From Paractinoplanes brasiliensis (GTDB lineage Bacteria; Actinomycetota; Actinomycetes; Mycobacteriales; Micromonosporaceae): 64,000 nt of DNA. The notes beneath the pieces were generated by a model. That model was not told the origin of the DNA and searched no databases. It was given only the letters and a program-made list of their open reading frames with translations. Every line of letters starts with the position of its first letter. Within the stretch, counting starts at the first letter, position 1. Positions 42,235 through 51,682 of this stretch are shown here, piece after piece. A program made the position numbers and the translations under genes. Where the stretch lies: contig NZ_SNWR01000001.1 in the NCBI RefSeq assembly GCF_004362215.1, positions 6,740,001-6,804,000 on the forward strand, given 5' to 3'.

Positions 42235-42902
42235 CCCGGGTTCCCCTCCTCGATGCGGTAGCCGACGCCCGGCACGGTGGCGATGATCCACGGTTCGCCG
42301 AGCCGTTTGCGCAGCGCCGACACGGTGATGCGGACGGCGTTGGTCAGCGGGTCGGCGTTCTCGTCCCAGGCCCGCTCGAGCAGGGTCTCGGCGCTCACCA
42401 CCCCACCCTCGGCCGCCACCAGCACCTCCAGTACGGCGAACTGCTTGCGGGTCAGCGCCACGTAACGCCCGTCCCGGAACACCTCCCGCCGGAACGGGTC
42501 GACCCGCAAACCCCCGATTTCCCGTACGGGGGGACGGGCGTACGCACGACGACGGTCGAGCGCCCGCAGCCGCAGCACCAGTTCACGCAGCTCGAACGGC
42601 TTGGTCAGGTAGTCGTCGGCGCCCAGCTCGAACCCGGACGCCTTGTCGTCGATCCGGTCGGCCGCGGTCAGCATGAGGATCGGCATGCCGCTGCCCGAGG
42701 CCACGATGCGGCGCGCGACCTCGTCACCGGACGGGCCGGGGATGTCCCGGTCGAGCACGGCCAGGTCGTACGAGTTGACGGCGAGCAGTTCGAGCGCGGT
42801 GTCACCGTCCCCGGCGACGTCGGCCGCGATCGCCTCCAGGCGCAACCCGTCCCGTACGGCCTCGGCCAGGTGGGGTTCGTCCTCCACGATCAGCACGCGC
42901 AC
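42231..42902 (-). CDS. OmpR/PhoB-type response regulator
   Basis: A 223-residue response regulator. The receiver domain has acidic pocket EDEP, the phospho-Asp in LAVLDRDIPG, Thr in LMLTAAD and Lys in LTKPFE. The C-terminal winged helix (LTRKQFAVLEVLVAAEGGVV, NAVRITVSALRKRLGEPW) is of OmpR type. The GTG start at 42902 overlaps the VanZ stop by 1 base, and the kinase TTG overlaps its own stop, making a VanZ-RR-HK operon. The presence of VanZ suggests control of cell-envelope functions. Confidence 0.93.
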   Translation of the reverse strand: MRVLIVEDEPHLAEAVRDGLRLEAIAADVAGDGDTALELLAVNSYDLAVLDRDIPGPSGDEVARRIVASGSGMPILMLTAADRIDDKASGFELGADDYLTKPFELRELVLRLRALDRRRAYARPPVREIGGLRVDPFRREVFRDGRYVALTRKQFAVLEVLVAAEGGVVSAETLLERAWDENADPLTNAVRITVSALRKRLGEPWIIATVPGVGYRIEEGNPG

Positions 42903-43759
42903 TACGGCAGCCTATGTGCCGAAGTCGACCCGCCACCCGTAGCGGCCCCGCCATCCGCAGCGGCCCCGCCACCCACAGTGATCCCGCCGCGCGCAGCCGC
43001 GCTACCCGCGAGTGACCCGCCGTCCGCGACCGTCCCGCCCCGCGGCTTCCACCAGCGGCGGGACGCCAGTCCGAACAACGTCGCCCCGACCGCGTTGACC
43101 AGCACGTCGTCGACCGACGAGACACGGTCGAGGCGCAACACGTACTGGCTGGTCTCGATCAGGACCGAGGCGGCGGCCCCGAGGGCGAGCAACCGCGGCG
43201 CCGACGCCACCGCGGCGAACCGGATCGGGGCGAAGAACCCCAGCGCCGCCAGCACGACGAGGTTCCCCGCGACGCCGAGCGGCCCCATCGTCACCAGGTC
43301 AGCCAGCGGTATCAGGCTCACCCGCCCGGGAACGACACCGGCACCCGGCCCCGGCATCATGGTCAGCCACAGCATCGGCACCGTCCCGTAAACCAGCCCC
43401 ACCTCGGCGAACGCGTCCCGCCGGCACCCGCGTACGGCCGCCAGGGCGCACGCCACCAGGACGGCCGGCGGCAATCCGGCCAGCGTCATCAGCACGACCC
43501 CGTTGTCGGTGTCGTAACAGCCGTGCCAGTGCCCCGCGAAGCAGCTCGGCGCCGCCATCAGCAGCATCCGCCGCCCGGCACAGAGCACGCCGACCAGGCC
43601 CAGAACCGCCAAACCGGCAGCCCACCACGGCTTGGCGCGCGCCCGCGTGCCCGGCCCGCTCCCGGCCGCCTCAGCAGTTGCGGTGGTCAGCAGCGGGCCG
43701 GCGCCGGCGGCCGGCCCCGTCCAGGCGAGCAGCCGCCTCCGACCGGTGCGTCGAGTCAT
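42902..43759 (-). CDS. VanZ-like membrane protein
   Basis: A 285-residue membrane protein with about five hydrophobic segments (AAGLAVLGLVGVLCAGRRML, GVAGNLVVLAALGFFAPIRF). VanZ-like features are TMMPGPGAGVVPGRVSLIPL at a loop and SVLIETSQYVLRLDRVSSVDD before the final helix. VanZ proteins are linked to glycopeptide or envelope stress, with unclear mechanism. The N-terminus is Arg-rich and the C-terminal tail is a Gly/Ala/Thr low-complexity stretch. It is the first gene of the operon with the response regulator and kinase. Confidence 0.8.
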   Translation of the reverse strand: MTRRTGRRRLLAWTGPAAGAGPLLTTATAEAAGSGPGTRARAKPWWAAGLAVLGLVGVLCAGRRMLLMAAPSCFAGHWHGCYDTDNGVVLMTLAGLPPAVLVACALAAVRGCRRDAFAEVGLVYGTVPMLWLTMMPGPGAGVVPGRVSLIPLADLVTMGPLGVAGNLVVLAALGFFAPIRFAAVASAPRLLALGAAASVLIETSQYVLRLDRVSSVDDVLVNAVGATLFGLASRRWWKPRGGTVADGGSLAGSAAARGGITVGGGAAADGGAATGGGSTSAHRLP

Positions 43760-43827
43760 GCCGGCAGTCAAGTCCGGCGGCCGTTGCGGGGGCGTATCCG
43801 CTTTTCGATACACCCGCGATACACCCC

Positions 43828-46800
43828 TCAGCCCGTACGGGTGAGCCTCCACCACACCGAGGGGCCGGTGGTCGCCTCGTCGGCTCGCAGGTCGACCCGT
43901 ACGCCGGAAGCCTCCACCGACCCGACCGCCTGACCGGCCGTGACCGTCGCGCCCGGCGCCGTCGTGTCGGCCTTGAGCGGAACCGTCATGCCGGGCCACC
44001 CGACCACCCGCAGCGGCGTGGACGGCCGGACTGTGCTGGTGGAACCCCACGCCGTACGGACCTCACCGACCGGCTCGGCGGGCAGCAACGTGTGCTGCTT
44101 GACCGTCTGCCGCACGGCCTTCAGGAGCGCGCGGACCTCCCGGTTGACGTTGGCCAGCTGCTCCGGCGTGTGCAGGCCGGGCTGGTTGAAGACCGCGCCG
44201 ACAATCGTGAGTTTGCGCCCGCCCACGGTCAGGCCGGCCGAGAAGAGCAGGTTGCCGCCGGCCTCGTCGGTCGACCCGGTCTTGATGCCCGACACACCCT
44301 CGACGCCGAGCAGGTCGTTGTAGTTCCGGATCTTGCCGGTGACCGGGATGCGGGCGCTCTCGAGCGCGACGATCTCGGCGAAGACCTCCATCCTGAGCGC
44401 CGCCCGGCCCAGTTTGACCTGGTCGGAGGCGGTGCTGACGGTGGTCGGCAGGTAGCCGCTGGGATCGGTGTACGTGGTGTCGGCCATGCCCAGCTCGGCC
44501 GCCGCGGCGTTCATCTTGCCGACGAACGCGGCCTCCGACCCGGCATCCCAGATCGCCAGCTGATGCGCGATGTTGTTGGCCGAGGGCAGCATGAGCGCCT
44601 CGATCGCGTCCCGCTCGGTCAGTTTCTGACCCACCCGTACGGGCACCAGCGACTGATTGCTGGCGATCCGGGCCTTGTAGTCGGCCACGTCGGCCGCGGT
44701 CACGGTGAGCGACGGCCCTTCCTCGTCCCCTTGCAGCGGGTGATTCTTGAGGATCACGTACGCGGTCATCACCTTGGCCACGCTGCCGATCGGCGCCACT
44801 GTGTCGCTGCTGGAACCACCGAGCCGGCCCAGCCCTTCGATCATGAGCTCGGCCGAGCCGCTGTCGGGCCAGGGCAGTCGCGGCGCCGCCCCGGGGATCT
44901 TCATGGTCGCGGCCACAGTGGTGGCGAGGGTGGCCGCGGGCAGGTCGCGGGTGAGCTGAACCGCCGATCCCCCGCCCAGAAGCACCACGAGCAGCGCCAC
45001 AGCGACCAGAACGGCGACGAGCCGCCCCCGCCCCCGGCCCGGCGTCTTCCCGTACGTGTCGGGCACGGCGCCCGGTGACCGGCTCCCGTACGTCGCGGCC
45101 GTGGCCTTGGCCGGGTTGGGCGGTGCGGTGGTTCCGTACGTTGCCGGCGCCGGCGTGGAAGTGCCGTATGTCGCCGGGTCGGCGGTTCCGTAACCCGCCG
45201 GCGCGGGCTTGCGGGGCGCGGCCGTCCCGTATGTCGACGACGCCGGCTTGGTGGGTGCCTCGGCTGGTGGGCTGCCGTACGTTCGTGCTGGTGCTGACGG
45301 TGTGGCGGTTCCTGCCGTGGCCGAAGCCGGCTTGGTGGGTGCCTCGGCTGGTGGACTGCCGTACGTTCGTGCCGGTGCTGACGGTGTGGCGGTTCCCGCC
45401 GTGGCCGAAGCCGGAGTCCCGCCCGAGGACGGCTTCCCGTAGGTGCCGGGCTGTGAACGTGGCACCGAGGTGCCGGGCGTGGTCGCGGGAGCTGAGGTTT
45501 GGGCTGCCCCGCCGTAGACCTTTCCGGCCCCGGGCCGGGTCTCGGCCGCACCTGGGACGGCCCCGGGCCGGGTGTCGGCCGTGCTTGGGGTGGGTCTGGG
45601 TGGGGTGTCGGCCGTACTGGGGGTGGGCCTGGGCGCGGGAACCGGTACGCGTCCGGGAACGCTCGCGCTGGCACCGGTCTCAGGCTTGGGGCGCGCGGCG
45701 GGCACGGCGGCCCCCGGCGTGGCCTCGCCGCGAGGTGCCTGCTCGGGCTTGTTCTGCCCGGCCACCACAGGCACGGAGGACGGTCCTGTGCCGCCGTGCT
45801 GTGCTGTGTTGCTGAGCCGTTGCGGGTTGTTCTGCTGGGCCGCTGTGGGTCGTTCCGCATCATTCTGCCGAACGGTGCTGGGCTGTTGAGCCGTGCTGGG
45901 CCGCTCCGGGTCGGGCTGCCGGGCCGTGCTTGTGGGCCGTGCCGGGTCGCTCTGCCCGGCCTTGGTCGGCCGTCGCACGTCGCTCTGTTCCGCCGGGCCG
46001 GGCTGCGAGGAAGCGGGGCCTGAAACGCGGCTGGGCACCGGTCCTGCAACGGCGGGACGAGCGTCGGCCGTCGTGGGGGAGGGCCCGTTCGCCGAGCCGC
46101 TGTTCGTCGAGCCCTGGTCGGCGGCGCTCTTGTTCGCCGTGTTCTTGTTCGCTGCGTCCTTGTTCGTCGCGTCCTTGTTCGCCGAGATCGGAGTGAGCGG
46201 CGCCGTGGCATCGGGATCGTTCGACGGCATGGGTCCGGCCGTAGCGGGCGACGTGGACGACGTGAGAGCGGGCTCGGCCGGGGTAGCCGGTGTGCTTCCG
46301 GCCGCCCGGGACTCACCAGGCGGCGTGGCGGCCGACTTGGCCGTGGCGGATCGGCTGGCTTCGGCGGACGACGTGGCGTTCCCGGTCGACTGCGGGGATG
46401 AAGGCGGTGCCGGGTGCGGCCGTGTGGTCGTGGCATCCCAAGGTGGTGTGGTGTGTCCGCGTGGTGTGGCATTCCCAGGCGGTGCGGCATCCCCAGGTGG
46501 TGTGGTGTTCCCGCGTGGTGTGGCATCCCCAGGTGGTGTGGTGTTCCCACGGGGTGTGGCATTGCCATGTGGTGTGGCTTTCCCAGGCGGAGTGGTCTCA
46601 GCCGGCGGCGTGGCACTGGCCTGGACGGCTTTGGCGGGCAGCGCGCCCGCATCAGGCCGCGAACCGACGGGCCCAGCAGACCCGGGCGTGGGAGCTGACG
46701 GCTCGCGGGACGCTTGGCGTTTGGCCGCGGCCCGCATCCTGATCGTCGCGTCGGCTTCTTCCAGCGTCTGCGGTTTCCGCGGCCCTGTCGACGGCTTCCC

Positions 46801-47208
46801 AGGGCTGTCGGACGACGCAGGCGTCGCTGACCCGCCGGCCGCTGACCCGCCGGCCGCTGATCTGTCGGCCGTTGATCCGCCGGTGGCTGACTTGTCGGCC
46901 GCTGACCCGCCCGCTGGTGACGTGCTGGCGGCGGCTGGAGACGACGCTGGAGCCGCCGACCCGTGGGTAGCCGAGCTGCCGGCCACGGCTGCGCCGGAAT
47001 TCCCCGTACGGCTGTCAGTGGTTTTTGACACAACCGGCAGCATCGCTGTCCGATCGGCATCGTCCGGCGACGGTGATCGCTGGGCGGGCACCGCCACCGA
47101 GGAGGCAGCCCCGGGCGCCGCCGGGACACCGATGGCCTCCGTGCGTTCATCGGCCTGCGAGGCGGGGATCGGCTGGGTCTCGTCGGTCGGCTTGGCCGGC
47201 TGCGTCAC
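43828..47208 (-). CDS. Serine-type D-Ala-D-Ala carboxypeptidase (S11) with very long disordered N-terminus
   Basis: A 1,126-residue protein. The first ~720 residues are Pro/Ala/Thr/Ser-rich, with repeats such as ATPRGNTTPPGD and TYGSPPAEAPTKPAS. Then comes one TM segment (RLVAVLVAVALLVVLLGGGS) and the penicillin-binding-protein-5-type domain: active-site IGSVAKVMTA (SxxK), SANNIAH (SxN) and GIKTGSTDEAGG (KTG). All catalytic motifs are intact. The topology puts the long tail in the cytoplasm and the enzyme outside, trimming peptidoglycan stem peptides. The start GTG 47208 follows an AAGGAG site. The normal family length is about 400, so the tail is exceptional. Confidence 0.9.
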   Translation of the reverse strand: MTQPAKPTDETQPIPASQADERTEAIGVPAAPGAASSVAVPAQRSPSPDDADRTAMLPVVSKTTDSRTGNSGAAVAGSSATHGSAAPASSPAAASTSPAGGSAADKSATGGSTADRSAAGGSAAGGSATPASSDSPGKPSTGPRKPQTLEEADATIRMRAAAKRQASREPSAPTPGSAGPVGSRPDAGALPAKAVQASATPPAETTPPGKATPHGNATPRGNTTPPGDATPRGNTTPPGDAAPPGNATPRGHTTPPWDATTTRPHPAPPSSPQSTGNATSSAEASRSATAKSAATPPGESRAAGSTPATPAEPALTSSTSPATAGPMPSNDPDATAPLTPISANKDATNKDAANKNTANKSAADQGSTNSGSANGPSPTTADARPAVAGPVPSRVSGPASSQPGPAEQSDVRRPTKAGQSDPARPTSTARQPDPERPSTAQQPSTVRQNDAERPTAAQQNNPQRLSNTAQHGGTGPSSVPVVAGQNKPEQAPRGEATPGAAVPAARPKPETGASASVPGRVPVPAPRPTPSTADTPPRPTPSTADTRPGAVPGAAETRPGAGKVYGGAAQTSAPATTPGTSVPRSQPGTYGKPSSGGTPASATAGTATPSAPARTYGSPPAEAPTKPASATAGTATPSAPARTYGSPPAEAPTKPASSTYGTAAPRKPAPAGYGTADPATYGTSTPAPATYGTTAPPNPAKATAATYGSRSPGAVPDTYGKTPGRGRGRLVAVLVAVALLVVLLGGGSAVQLTRDLPAATLATTVAATMKIPGAAPRLPWPDSGSAELMIEGLGRLGGSSSDTVAPIGSVAKVMTAYVILKNHPLQGDEEGPSLTVTAADVADYKARIASNQSLVPVRVGQKLTERDAIEALMLPSANNIAHQLAIWDAGSEAAFVGKMNAAAAELGMADTTYTDPSGYLPTTVSTASDQVKLGRAALRMEVFAEIVALESARIPVTGKIRNYNDLLGVEGVSGIKTGSTDEAGGNLLFSAGLTVGGRKLTIVGAVFNQPGLHTPEQLANVNREVRALLKAVRQTVKQHTLLPAEPVGEVRTAWGSTSTVRPSTPLRVVGWPGMTVPLKADTTAPGATVTAGQAVGSVEASGVRVDLRADEATTGPSVWWRLTRTG

Positions 47209-47372
47209 TACTCGCTCCTTACAGCCCGTCGGCCCGGGCACAGGGGGCAAGTATCTCCGGGCCGCGCCACCCGGTCACGGCGGGCTGAACCACTCCGGTC
47301 CGCCTGTCGTGTGGGTGATTGCGCGATCACGCGGTCGCCCGCTAAAAAGGTTCACACCCCCGGGAGGGCCGG

Positions 47373-48716
47373 ATGATCACCGCAACCCCACAGCGCGTCA
47401 GCCGCACCGGTCAGGCCGGGGCCGCGTACGTGATGCTCTGGGCCTTTCTGGTTCTCAACCTGGCCATCGTCGAGCTGATGCTGGCCAATCCGAGCAGGCC
47501 CGCCTACAACACGCTGGTCCAGATCGGGCGCGTCTTCGGCATGCATCTCGCCTTCGCGCTCGCGCTGCAGTTGCTGCTCATCGCCCGGCTGCCGTTCCTC
47601 GACCGCCGCATCGGCATGGACAAGCTCACCACCTGGCACCGCTGGACAGGTTTCACCATCTTCTGGCTCGTGCTGCTGCATCCGACATTCGTGATGCTCG
47701 GGTACGCACGCCTCGAGAACGCCTCGTTCCTGAGCCGGATCCCCGCCCTGGGCAAGCAGATGCCCGTGCTCCTCGGCATGATCGCCGCCGGGCTGATCGG
47801 CGTCATCGCGGTGACCTCGATCCGGGCGGCGCGCAGGCGATTTTCGTACGAGGTCTGGCACACGATCCACCTGCTGGTCTACACCGTGATCGTCCTCGGT
47901 GTGATCCACCAGGTCTACGAGGGCAGCGCCTTCAAGACCAACAACTTCACCCAGGCGTACTGGTGGGGCTTGTGGATTTTCGCCATCGGCGCCCTGATCA
48001 CGGGTCGTCTGCTGCTCCCGCTCGTCCGTAATCTACGCCACCGCCTGCGGGTTGCCGCCGTGGTCTCCGAGGCCGACGACGTGGTCTCCGTGCACGTCAC
48101 CGGGCGTAACCTGCACAAGCTGCACGCGCGGGCCGGGCAGTTCTTCCTGTGGCGCTTCCCCGGCCACAACCGCTGGTGGCAGGTCAACCCGTGGTCCCTG
48201 TCGGCCGCCCCCGACGGTCACTCGCTGCGACTCACGGCGAAGGCCATCGGCCGTACGAGCGCGGGCCTGCGACAGTTGCCGGTCGGCACACGCGTCTTTG
48301 CCGAGGGCCCGTACGGGGCTTTCACCGCCGCCGCCCGCACCCGCCAGGACACAGTGCTGATCGCCGGCGGCATCGGCATCACGCCGATCCGGGCGCTCTT
48401 CGAAGACGAAACCCTCTCCGGCGACATCGTGGTGCTCTACCGCGTGCGCACCCCCGCCGACGCCGTCCTGCTGGGCGAGTTGCGCAACCTGGCCGCGCTG
48501 CGCCACGCCCGCCTGCACGTGCTGACCGGTCGCACAGGCCCGGACAACCAGCCGTTCAGCCCTGCGGGCCTGCTCGCCCTGGTCCCCGACATCACCGAAC
48601 GCGACGTCTTCGTCTGCGGCCCCGGGCCCATGACGAACGAGGTGTTGCGCAGCCTCAAAGCCCTGAAGGTCCCCGCCCGCCAACGCCACGCCGAACAGTT
48701 CCGCCTGGCCGCCTGA
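47373..48716 (+). CDS. Ferric-reductase-like transmembrane oxidoreductase
   Basis: A 447-residue protein. Six TM helices contain paired His (HLAFALALQLLLIA, TWHRWTGFTIFW, LHPTFVML, EVWHTIHLLVYTVIV), the haem-binding pattern of ferric reductase/NADPH oxidase. A FAD-binding barrel follows (FFLWRF then WQVNPWSLSAAPDG), then an NAD(P)-binding domain (VLIAGGIGITPIRAL, VFVCGPGPMTNEV). It probably passes electrons from NAD(P)H through FAD and haem across the membrane. The ATG at 47373 has GGAGGG upstream. It is divergent from the carboxypeptidase gene. Confidence 0.88.
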   Translation: MITATPQRVSRTGQAGAAYVMLWAFLVLNLAIVELMLANPSRPAYNTLVQIGRVFGMHLAFALALQLLLIARLPFLDRRIGMDKLTTWHRWTGFTIFWLVLLHPTFVMLGYARLENASFLSRIPALGKQMPVLLGMIAAGLIGVIAVTSIRAARRRFSYEVWHTIHLLVYTVIVLGVIHQVYEGSAFKTNNFTQAYWWGLWIFAIGALITGRLLLPLVRNLRHRLRVAAVVSEADDVVSVHVTGRNLHKLHARAGQFFLWRFPGHNRWWQVNPWSLSAAPDGHSLRLTAKAIGRTSAGLRQLPVGTRVFAEGPYGAFTAAARTRQDTVLIAGGIGITPIRALFEDETLSGDIVVLYRVRTPADAVLLGELRNLAALRHARLHVLTGRTGPDNQPFSPAGLLALVPDITERDVFVCGPGPMTNEVLRSLKALKVPARQRHAEQFRLAA

Positions 48717-49037
48717 CCTCCTTGTGGACGCCGGGCTCGATCGACCCCCGGATCGAGGTGCCCGGATGTCCTGGGGTGCGCGGCCGCCGCATATGGACGG
48801 GATGCTTCTACGAGTTTGCGGTGGCCGTTCACGACCGGGACGCCTCCGCCGGCTGTGGTGTGGTTGGTTGCTTGTGGCTGTGACGCTTCTGCCGTCCGTG
48901 GGTGGGGGTGGTTGCTTGCGGCCGTAACGCTTCTGCTAGCCGTGGTTGCCGGGTGGTTGTTCGCGGCGTGACGTTTCCGCTGGTTGTGGTTGGGCGGTCG
49001 CCGTTTGCGGCGGGAGGCTTGCACCTGCTGTGCACGC

Positions 49038-49213
49038 GTGATCGTCGCCAACCGTCAGGATGCTTCCCTCGGGAGTGGGCGTGATCGTCGCCTTACCGTC
49101 GGGATGCTTCCCTCGGGAGTGGGCGTGATCGTCGCCTTACGGTCAGGATGCTTCCCTCGGGAGTGGGCGTGATCGTCGCCTTACGGTCAGGATGCTTCCC
49201 TCGGGAGTGGGCG
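49038..49213. repeat. 44-bp tandem repeat, 4 copies
   Basis: GTGATCGTCGCCTTACGGTC opens units at 49038, 49081, 49125 and 49169 (43-44 bp). Each contains GGATGCTTCCCTCGGGAGTG. There are only single-base differences between copies and no spacer. Confidence 0.88.
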
Positions 49214-49565
49214 TGGCCACCGCCTGTGGTCGGGACGCCTCCGTTGGCCGCGGGCGCGCGGTTACTCGTACAGCCGTAACGGCTCCGCCGGCGGTGGGTG
49301 TTACGGGGCACGCCGCCGCCGTTGGCCGTGGGCGTGCGGTCACGGTGTACGGCCGCAACGCCTGCACAGATGGCAGACGTTGCCCGGCTCGCCGCCGTCG
49401 GGCGATGTTCCGCCGGCCACGGTGTCTCGCACTTCCCCACGGGCGCTTCGGCTGAGCGCGGGCGTTCGCTCCCCGTCGAAGTGCTTCTCTCACCCCGGCA
49501 GGAGTGCTCCAGCTGTTCCGGCCCCTTCCACCATTCTATCGGTTTCGCAACCAATCGATCGTGAG

Positions 49566-49606
49566 TTATCCACAGGCCCCCACCGAGCATCGCCGATTGT
49601 GGACAA
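49566..49606. other. Divergent pair of DnaA-box-like sequences
   Basis: TTATCCACA (49566-49574) and TGTGGACAA (49598-49606) face each other across 23 bp in non-coding DNA. The first is the perfect consensus. Their function, possibly DnaA binding or titration, is inferred. Confidence 0.45.
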
Positions 49607-49772
49607 TGCTTCTCGGCAGGGCACAGGGCTGTAGCGTCGGGCCACGCCCCGGGTGGGTGGGGGTATGTGGCGGCTGCTCCGGTGATCAACTGCGGTGGTG
49701 ATCAACTACCCATGGCCGACGTGCGAGCATCGACCGTTCCGCCGATCAACGGGTTGGGTGATCATCCTCGGC

Positions 49773-50198
49773 GGGGCAGCGGGGCAGCGGGGCAGCGGGG
49801 CAGCGGGGCAGCGGGGCAGCAGCGGGCAGCGGGGCAGCGGGGCAGCGGGGCAGCGGGGCAGCGGGGCAGCGGGGCAGCGGGGCAGCGGGGCAGCGGGGCA
49901 GCGGGGCAGCGGGGCAGCGGGGCAGCGGGGCAGCGGGGCAGCGGGGCAGCGGGGCAGCGGGGCAGCGGGGCAGCGGGGCAGCGGGGCAGCGGGGCAGCGG
50001 GGCAGCGGGGCAGCGGGGCAGCGGGGCAGCGGGGCAGCGGGGCAGCGGGGCAGCGGGGCAGCGGGGCAGCGGGGCAGCGGGGCAGCGGGGCAGCGGGGCA
50101 GCGGGGCAGCGGGGCAGCGGGGCAGCGGGGCAGCGGGGCAGCGGGGCAGCGGGGCAGCGGGGCAGCGGGGCAGCGGAGCAGCGGAGCAGCGGAGCAGC
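49773..50198. repeat. 8-bp tandem array (GGGGCAGC)n, about 53 units
   Basis: The octamer GGGGCAGC is repeated almost without change from 49773 to about 50173, then as GGAGCAGC variants to 50198. One interruption (CAGCAGCGGGCAGC) lies near 49820. It ends just before the ribosome site GGGGAGGCAGG of the glycosyltransferase gene. Confidence 0.95.
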
Positions 50199-50209
50199 GG
50201 GGAGGCAGG

Positions 50210-51664
50210 ATGGTCGGGACGAACGGGACGAACGGGCGGCCCGCGATGGCTTGGCTGCCGGTCGGGCTGGTGGCCGGCGGCGTGGTCGCGTTGCTGCTGG
50301 CGACGTCGGGGCGCTACGACTACCACCGCGACGAGCTCTATTTCCGGCTTCTGGCGGAGCATCCGCGGTGGGGGTATGTCGATCAGCCGCCGTTCACGCC
50401 GATGCTGGTGAGGCTGAGCATCGAGTTGTTCGGCGACAGCGTCTGGGCCATCCGAATATTTCCGGCGCTGCTCGCGGGCGTTGCGGCCCTGCTGGCGGCG
50501 GCCATCGCGCGGGAGGCCGGTGGGCGGAAGGCGGCGCAGACGCTGGCGGCGGTGGGTGCGGCGGGGACACTGCCGTTGGCCTCGGCGCACGTCGGGTCGA
50601 CCGCCGCGACGGATACGGTGGTCTGGCTGGGCGTGATCCTCTGCGTGATCAAGGCGATCGTTCACGGGCAGAAACGGGCCTGGCTGGTGGCCGGCGTGAT
50701 CGCGGGGCTGGGGCTCTACAACAAGCACCTCGTGGTTCTGCTTCTGATCTGCCTGGCCGGCGGGCTGCTGATCGCGGGACCCCGCCGTGAGTTCGCGAAC
50801 AAGTGGCTCTGGATCGGGGCGGGGCTGGCGCTGCTCATCGGGCTGCCCAACCTCATCTACCAGATCGCGAACGGCTTCCCGCAGGCGGAAATGGCCGCTG
50901 CCATCGCGGAGGACAAGGGCGGCGAATCGCGGGTCATGCTGCTGCCACTTCAGCTCGTGATTGTCGGGCTGCCGCTGTTGCCGGTGCTCGTGGCCGGCAT
51001 CGTCACCGCTTACCGGGACACGTTGTTGCGGGCGCTCGTGGTGGCGTACGGGCTCATGCTGGTTTTGACTTTTGCGACCGGTGGGCAGCCCTATTACACG
51101 ACGGGACTCGTCCTGGCTCTGTTCGCCGTCGGGGCCGTTTCCGCCGCGCGATGGCGGCACCGCAAGCTGCTTGTCGGGGCAGTGGCGCTGAACGTGCTGC
51201 TCGCCGCCGTGTTCGCGTTGCCGGTGCTGCCCGCGAACAGGCTCGGGCCGATCGCGGACATCAACGTCGCGGCGGCCGATCAGGTCGGCTGGCCCGAATA
51301 CGTCGACCAGGTCAAACAGGCCTTCGCCACGCTCAGGCCGGACGAGCAACGGCGTGCGGTCATTTTCACCGGCAATTACGGGGAGGCGGGCGCCCTTGAC
51401 CGGTACGGGGTGGCGAATGTCTACAGCGGCCACAACGAGCTCGCCGATTTCGGTCCGCCGCCGGACGACAAGACGATCGCTGTGGTGTTGTCCCAGGCGC
51501 CGAGCCACCAGGTCAATGCCCGGTTCAGCGGCTGTGACCTGCTCGGGAACCTCGACAACGAGGCCGACGTCAGCAATGAGGAGACCGAAGCCCGCCTGTA
51601 CGTGTGTCGCCGGCTTCCCGCCCCGTGGAGTCAGATGTGGCCGGGGCTGCGGCATTTCAGCTGA
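50210..51664 (+). CDS. Glycosyltransferase family 39-like integral membrane protein
   Basis: A 484-residue membrane protein with about 11 hydrophobic segments. The N-terminal loop YDYHRDELYFRLLAEHPRWGY holds the acidic pair (D/E) of GT39/ArnT-type polyprenyl-sugar transferases, and GYVDQPPFTPML follows, matching the D-x-P-P motif of that group. The C-terminal extracytoplasmic part includes FTGNYGEAGALDRYG, typical of this actinobacterial branch. It probably moves a sugar from a lipid carrier to an envelope acceptor. The ATG at 50210 has GGGGAGG just upstream. The 8-bp array lies directly ahead, so repeat number could influence expression. Confidence 0.85.
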   Translation: MVGTNGTNGRPAMAWLPVGLVAGGVVALLLATSGRYDYHRDELYFRLLAEHPRWGYVDQPPFTPMLVRLSIELFGDSVWAIRIFPALLAGVAALLAAAIAREAGGRKAAQTLAAVGAAGTLPLASAHVGSTAATDTVVWLGVILCVIKAIVHGQKRAWLVAGVIAGLGLYNKHLVVLLLICLAGGLLIAGPRREFANKWLWIGAGLALLIGLPNLIYQIANGFPQAEMAAAIAEDKGGESRVMLLPLQLVIVGLPLLPVLVAGIVTAYRDTLLRALVVAYGLMLVLTFATGGQPYYTTGLVLALFAVGAVSAARWRHRKLLVGAVALNVLLAAVFALPVLPANRLGPIADINVAAADQVGWPEYVDQVKQAFATLRPDEQRRAVIFTGNYGEAGALDRYGVANVYSGHNELADFGPPPDDKTIAVVLSQAPSHQVNARFSGCDLLGNLDNEADVSNEETEARLYVCRRLPAPWSQMWPGLRHFS

Positions 51665-51682
51665 GAAGCCATGATCGGGGGC

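Larger units (their letters stand above)
48717..50209. other. 1.5-kb non-coding region with three repeat classes
   Basis: No gene with conserved-looking content. It holds degenerate GCTTCTGCC/CCGTGG units (48880-48990), the 44-bp tandem repeat (49038-49213), a DnaA-box pair (49566-49606) and the 8-bp array (49773-50198). Long frames across the arrays on both strands are artefacts of the repeat. Confidence 0.6.

Noticed and set aside
49038..49213. Possible CRISPR array
   Set aside because: Units are contiguous with no variable spacers and there are no cas genes; it is a minisatellite. The same holds for the other tandem repeats.
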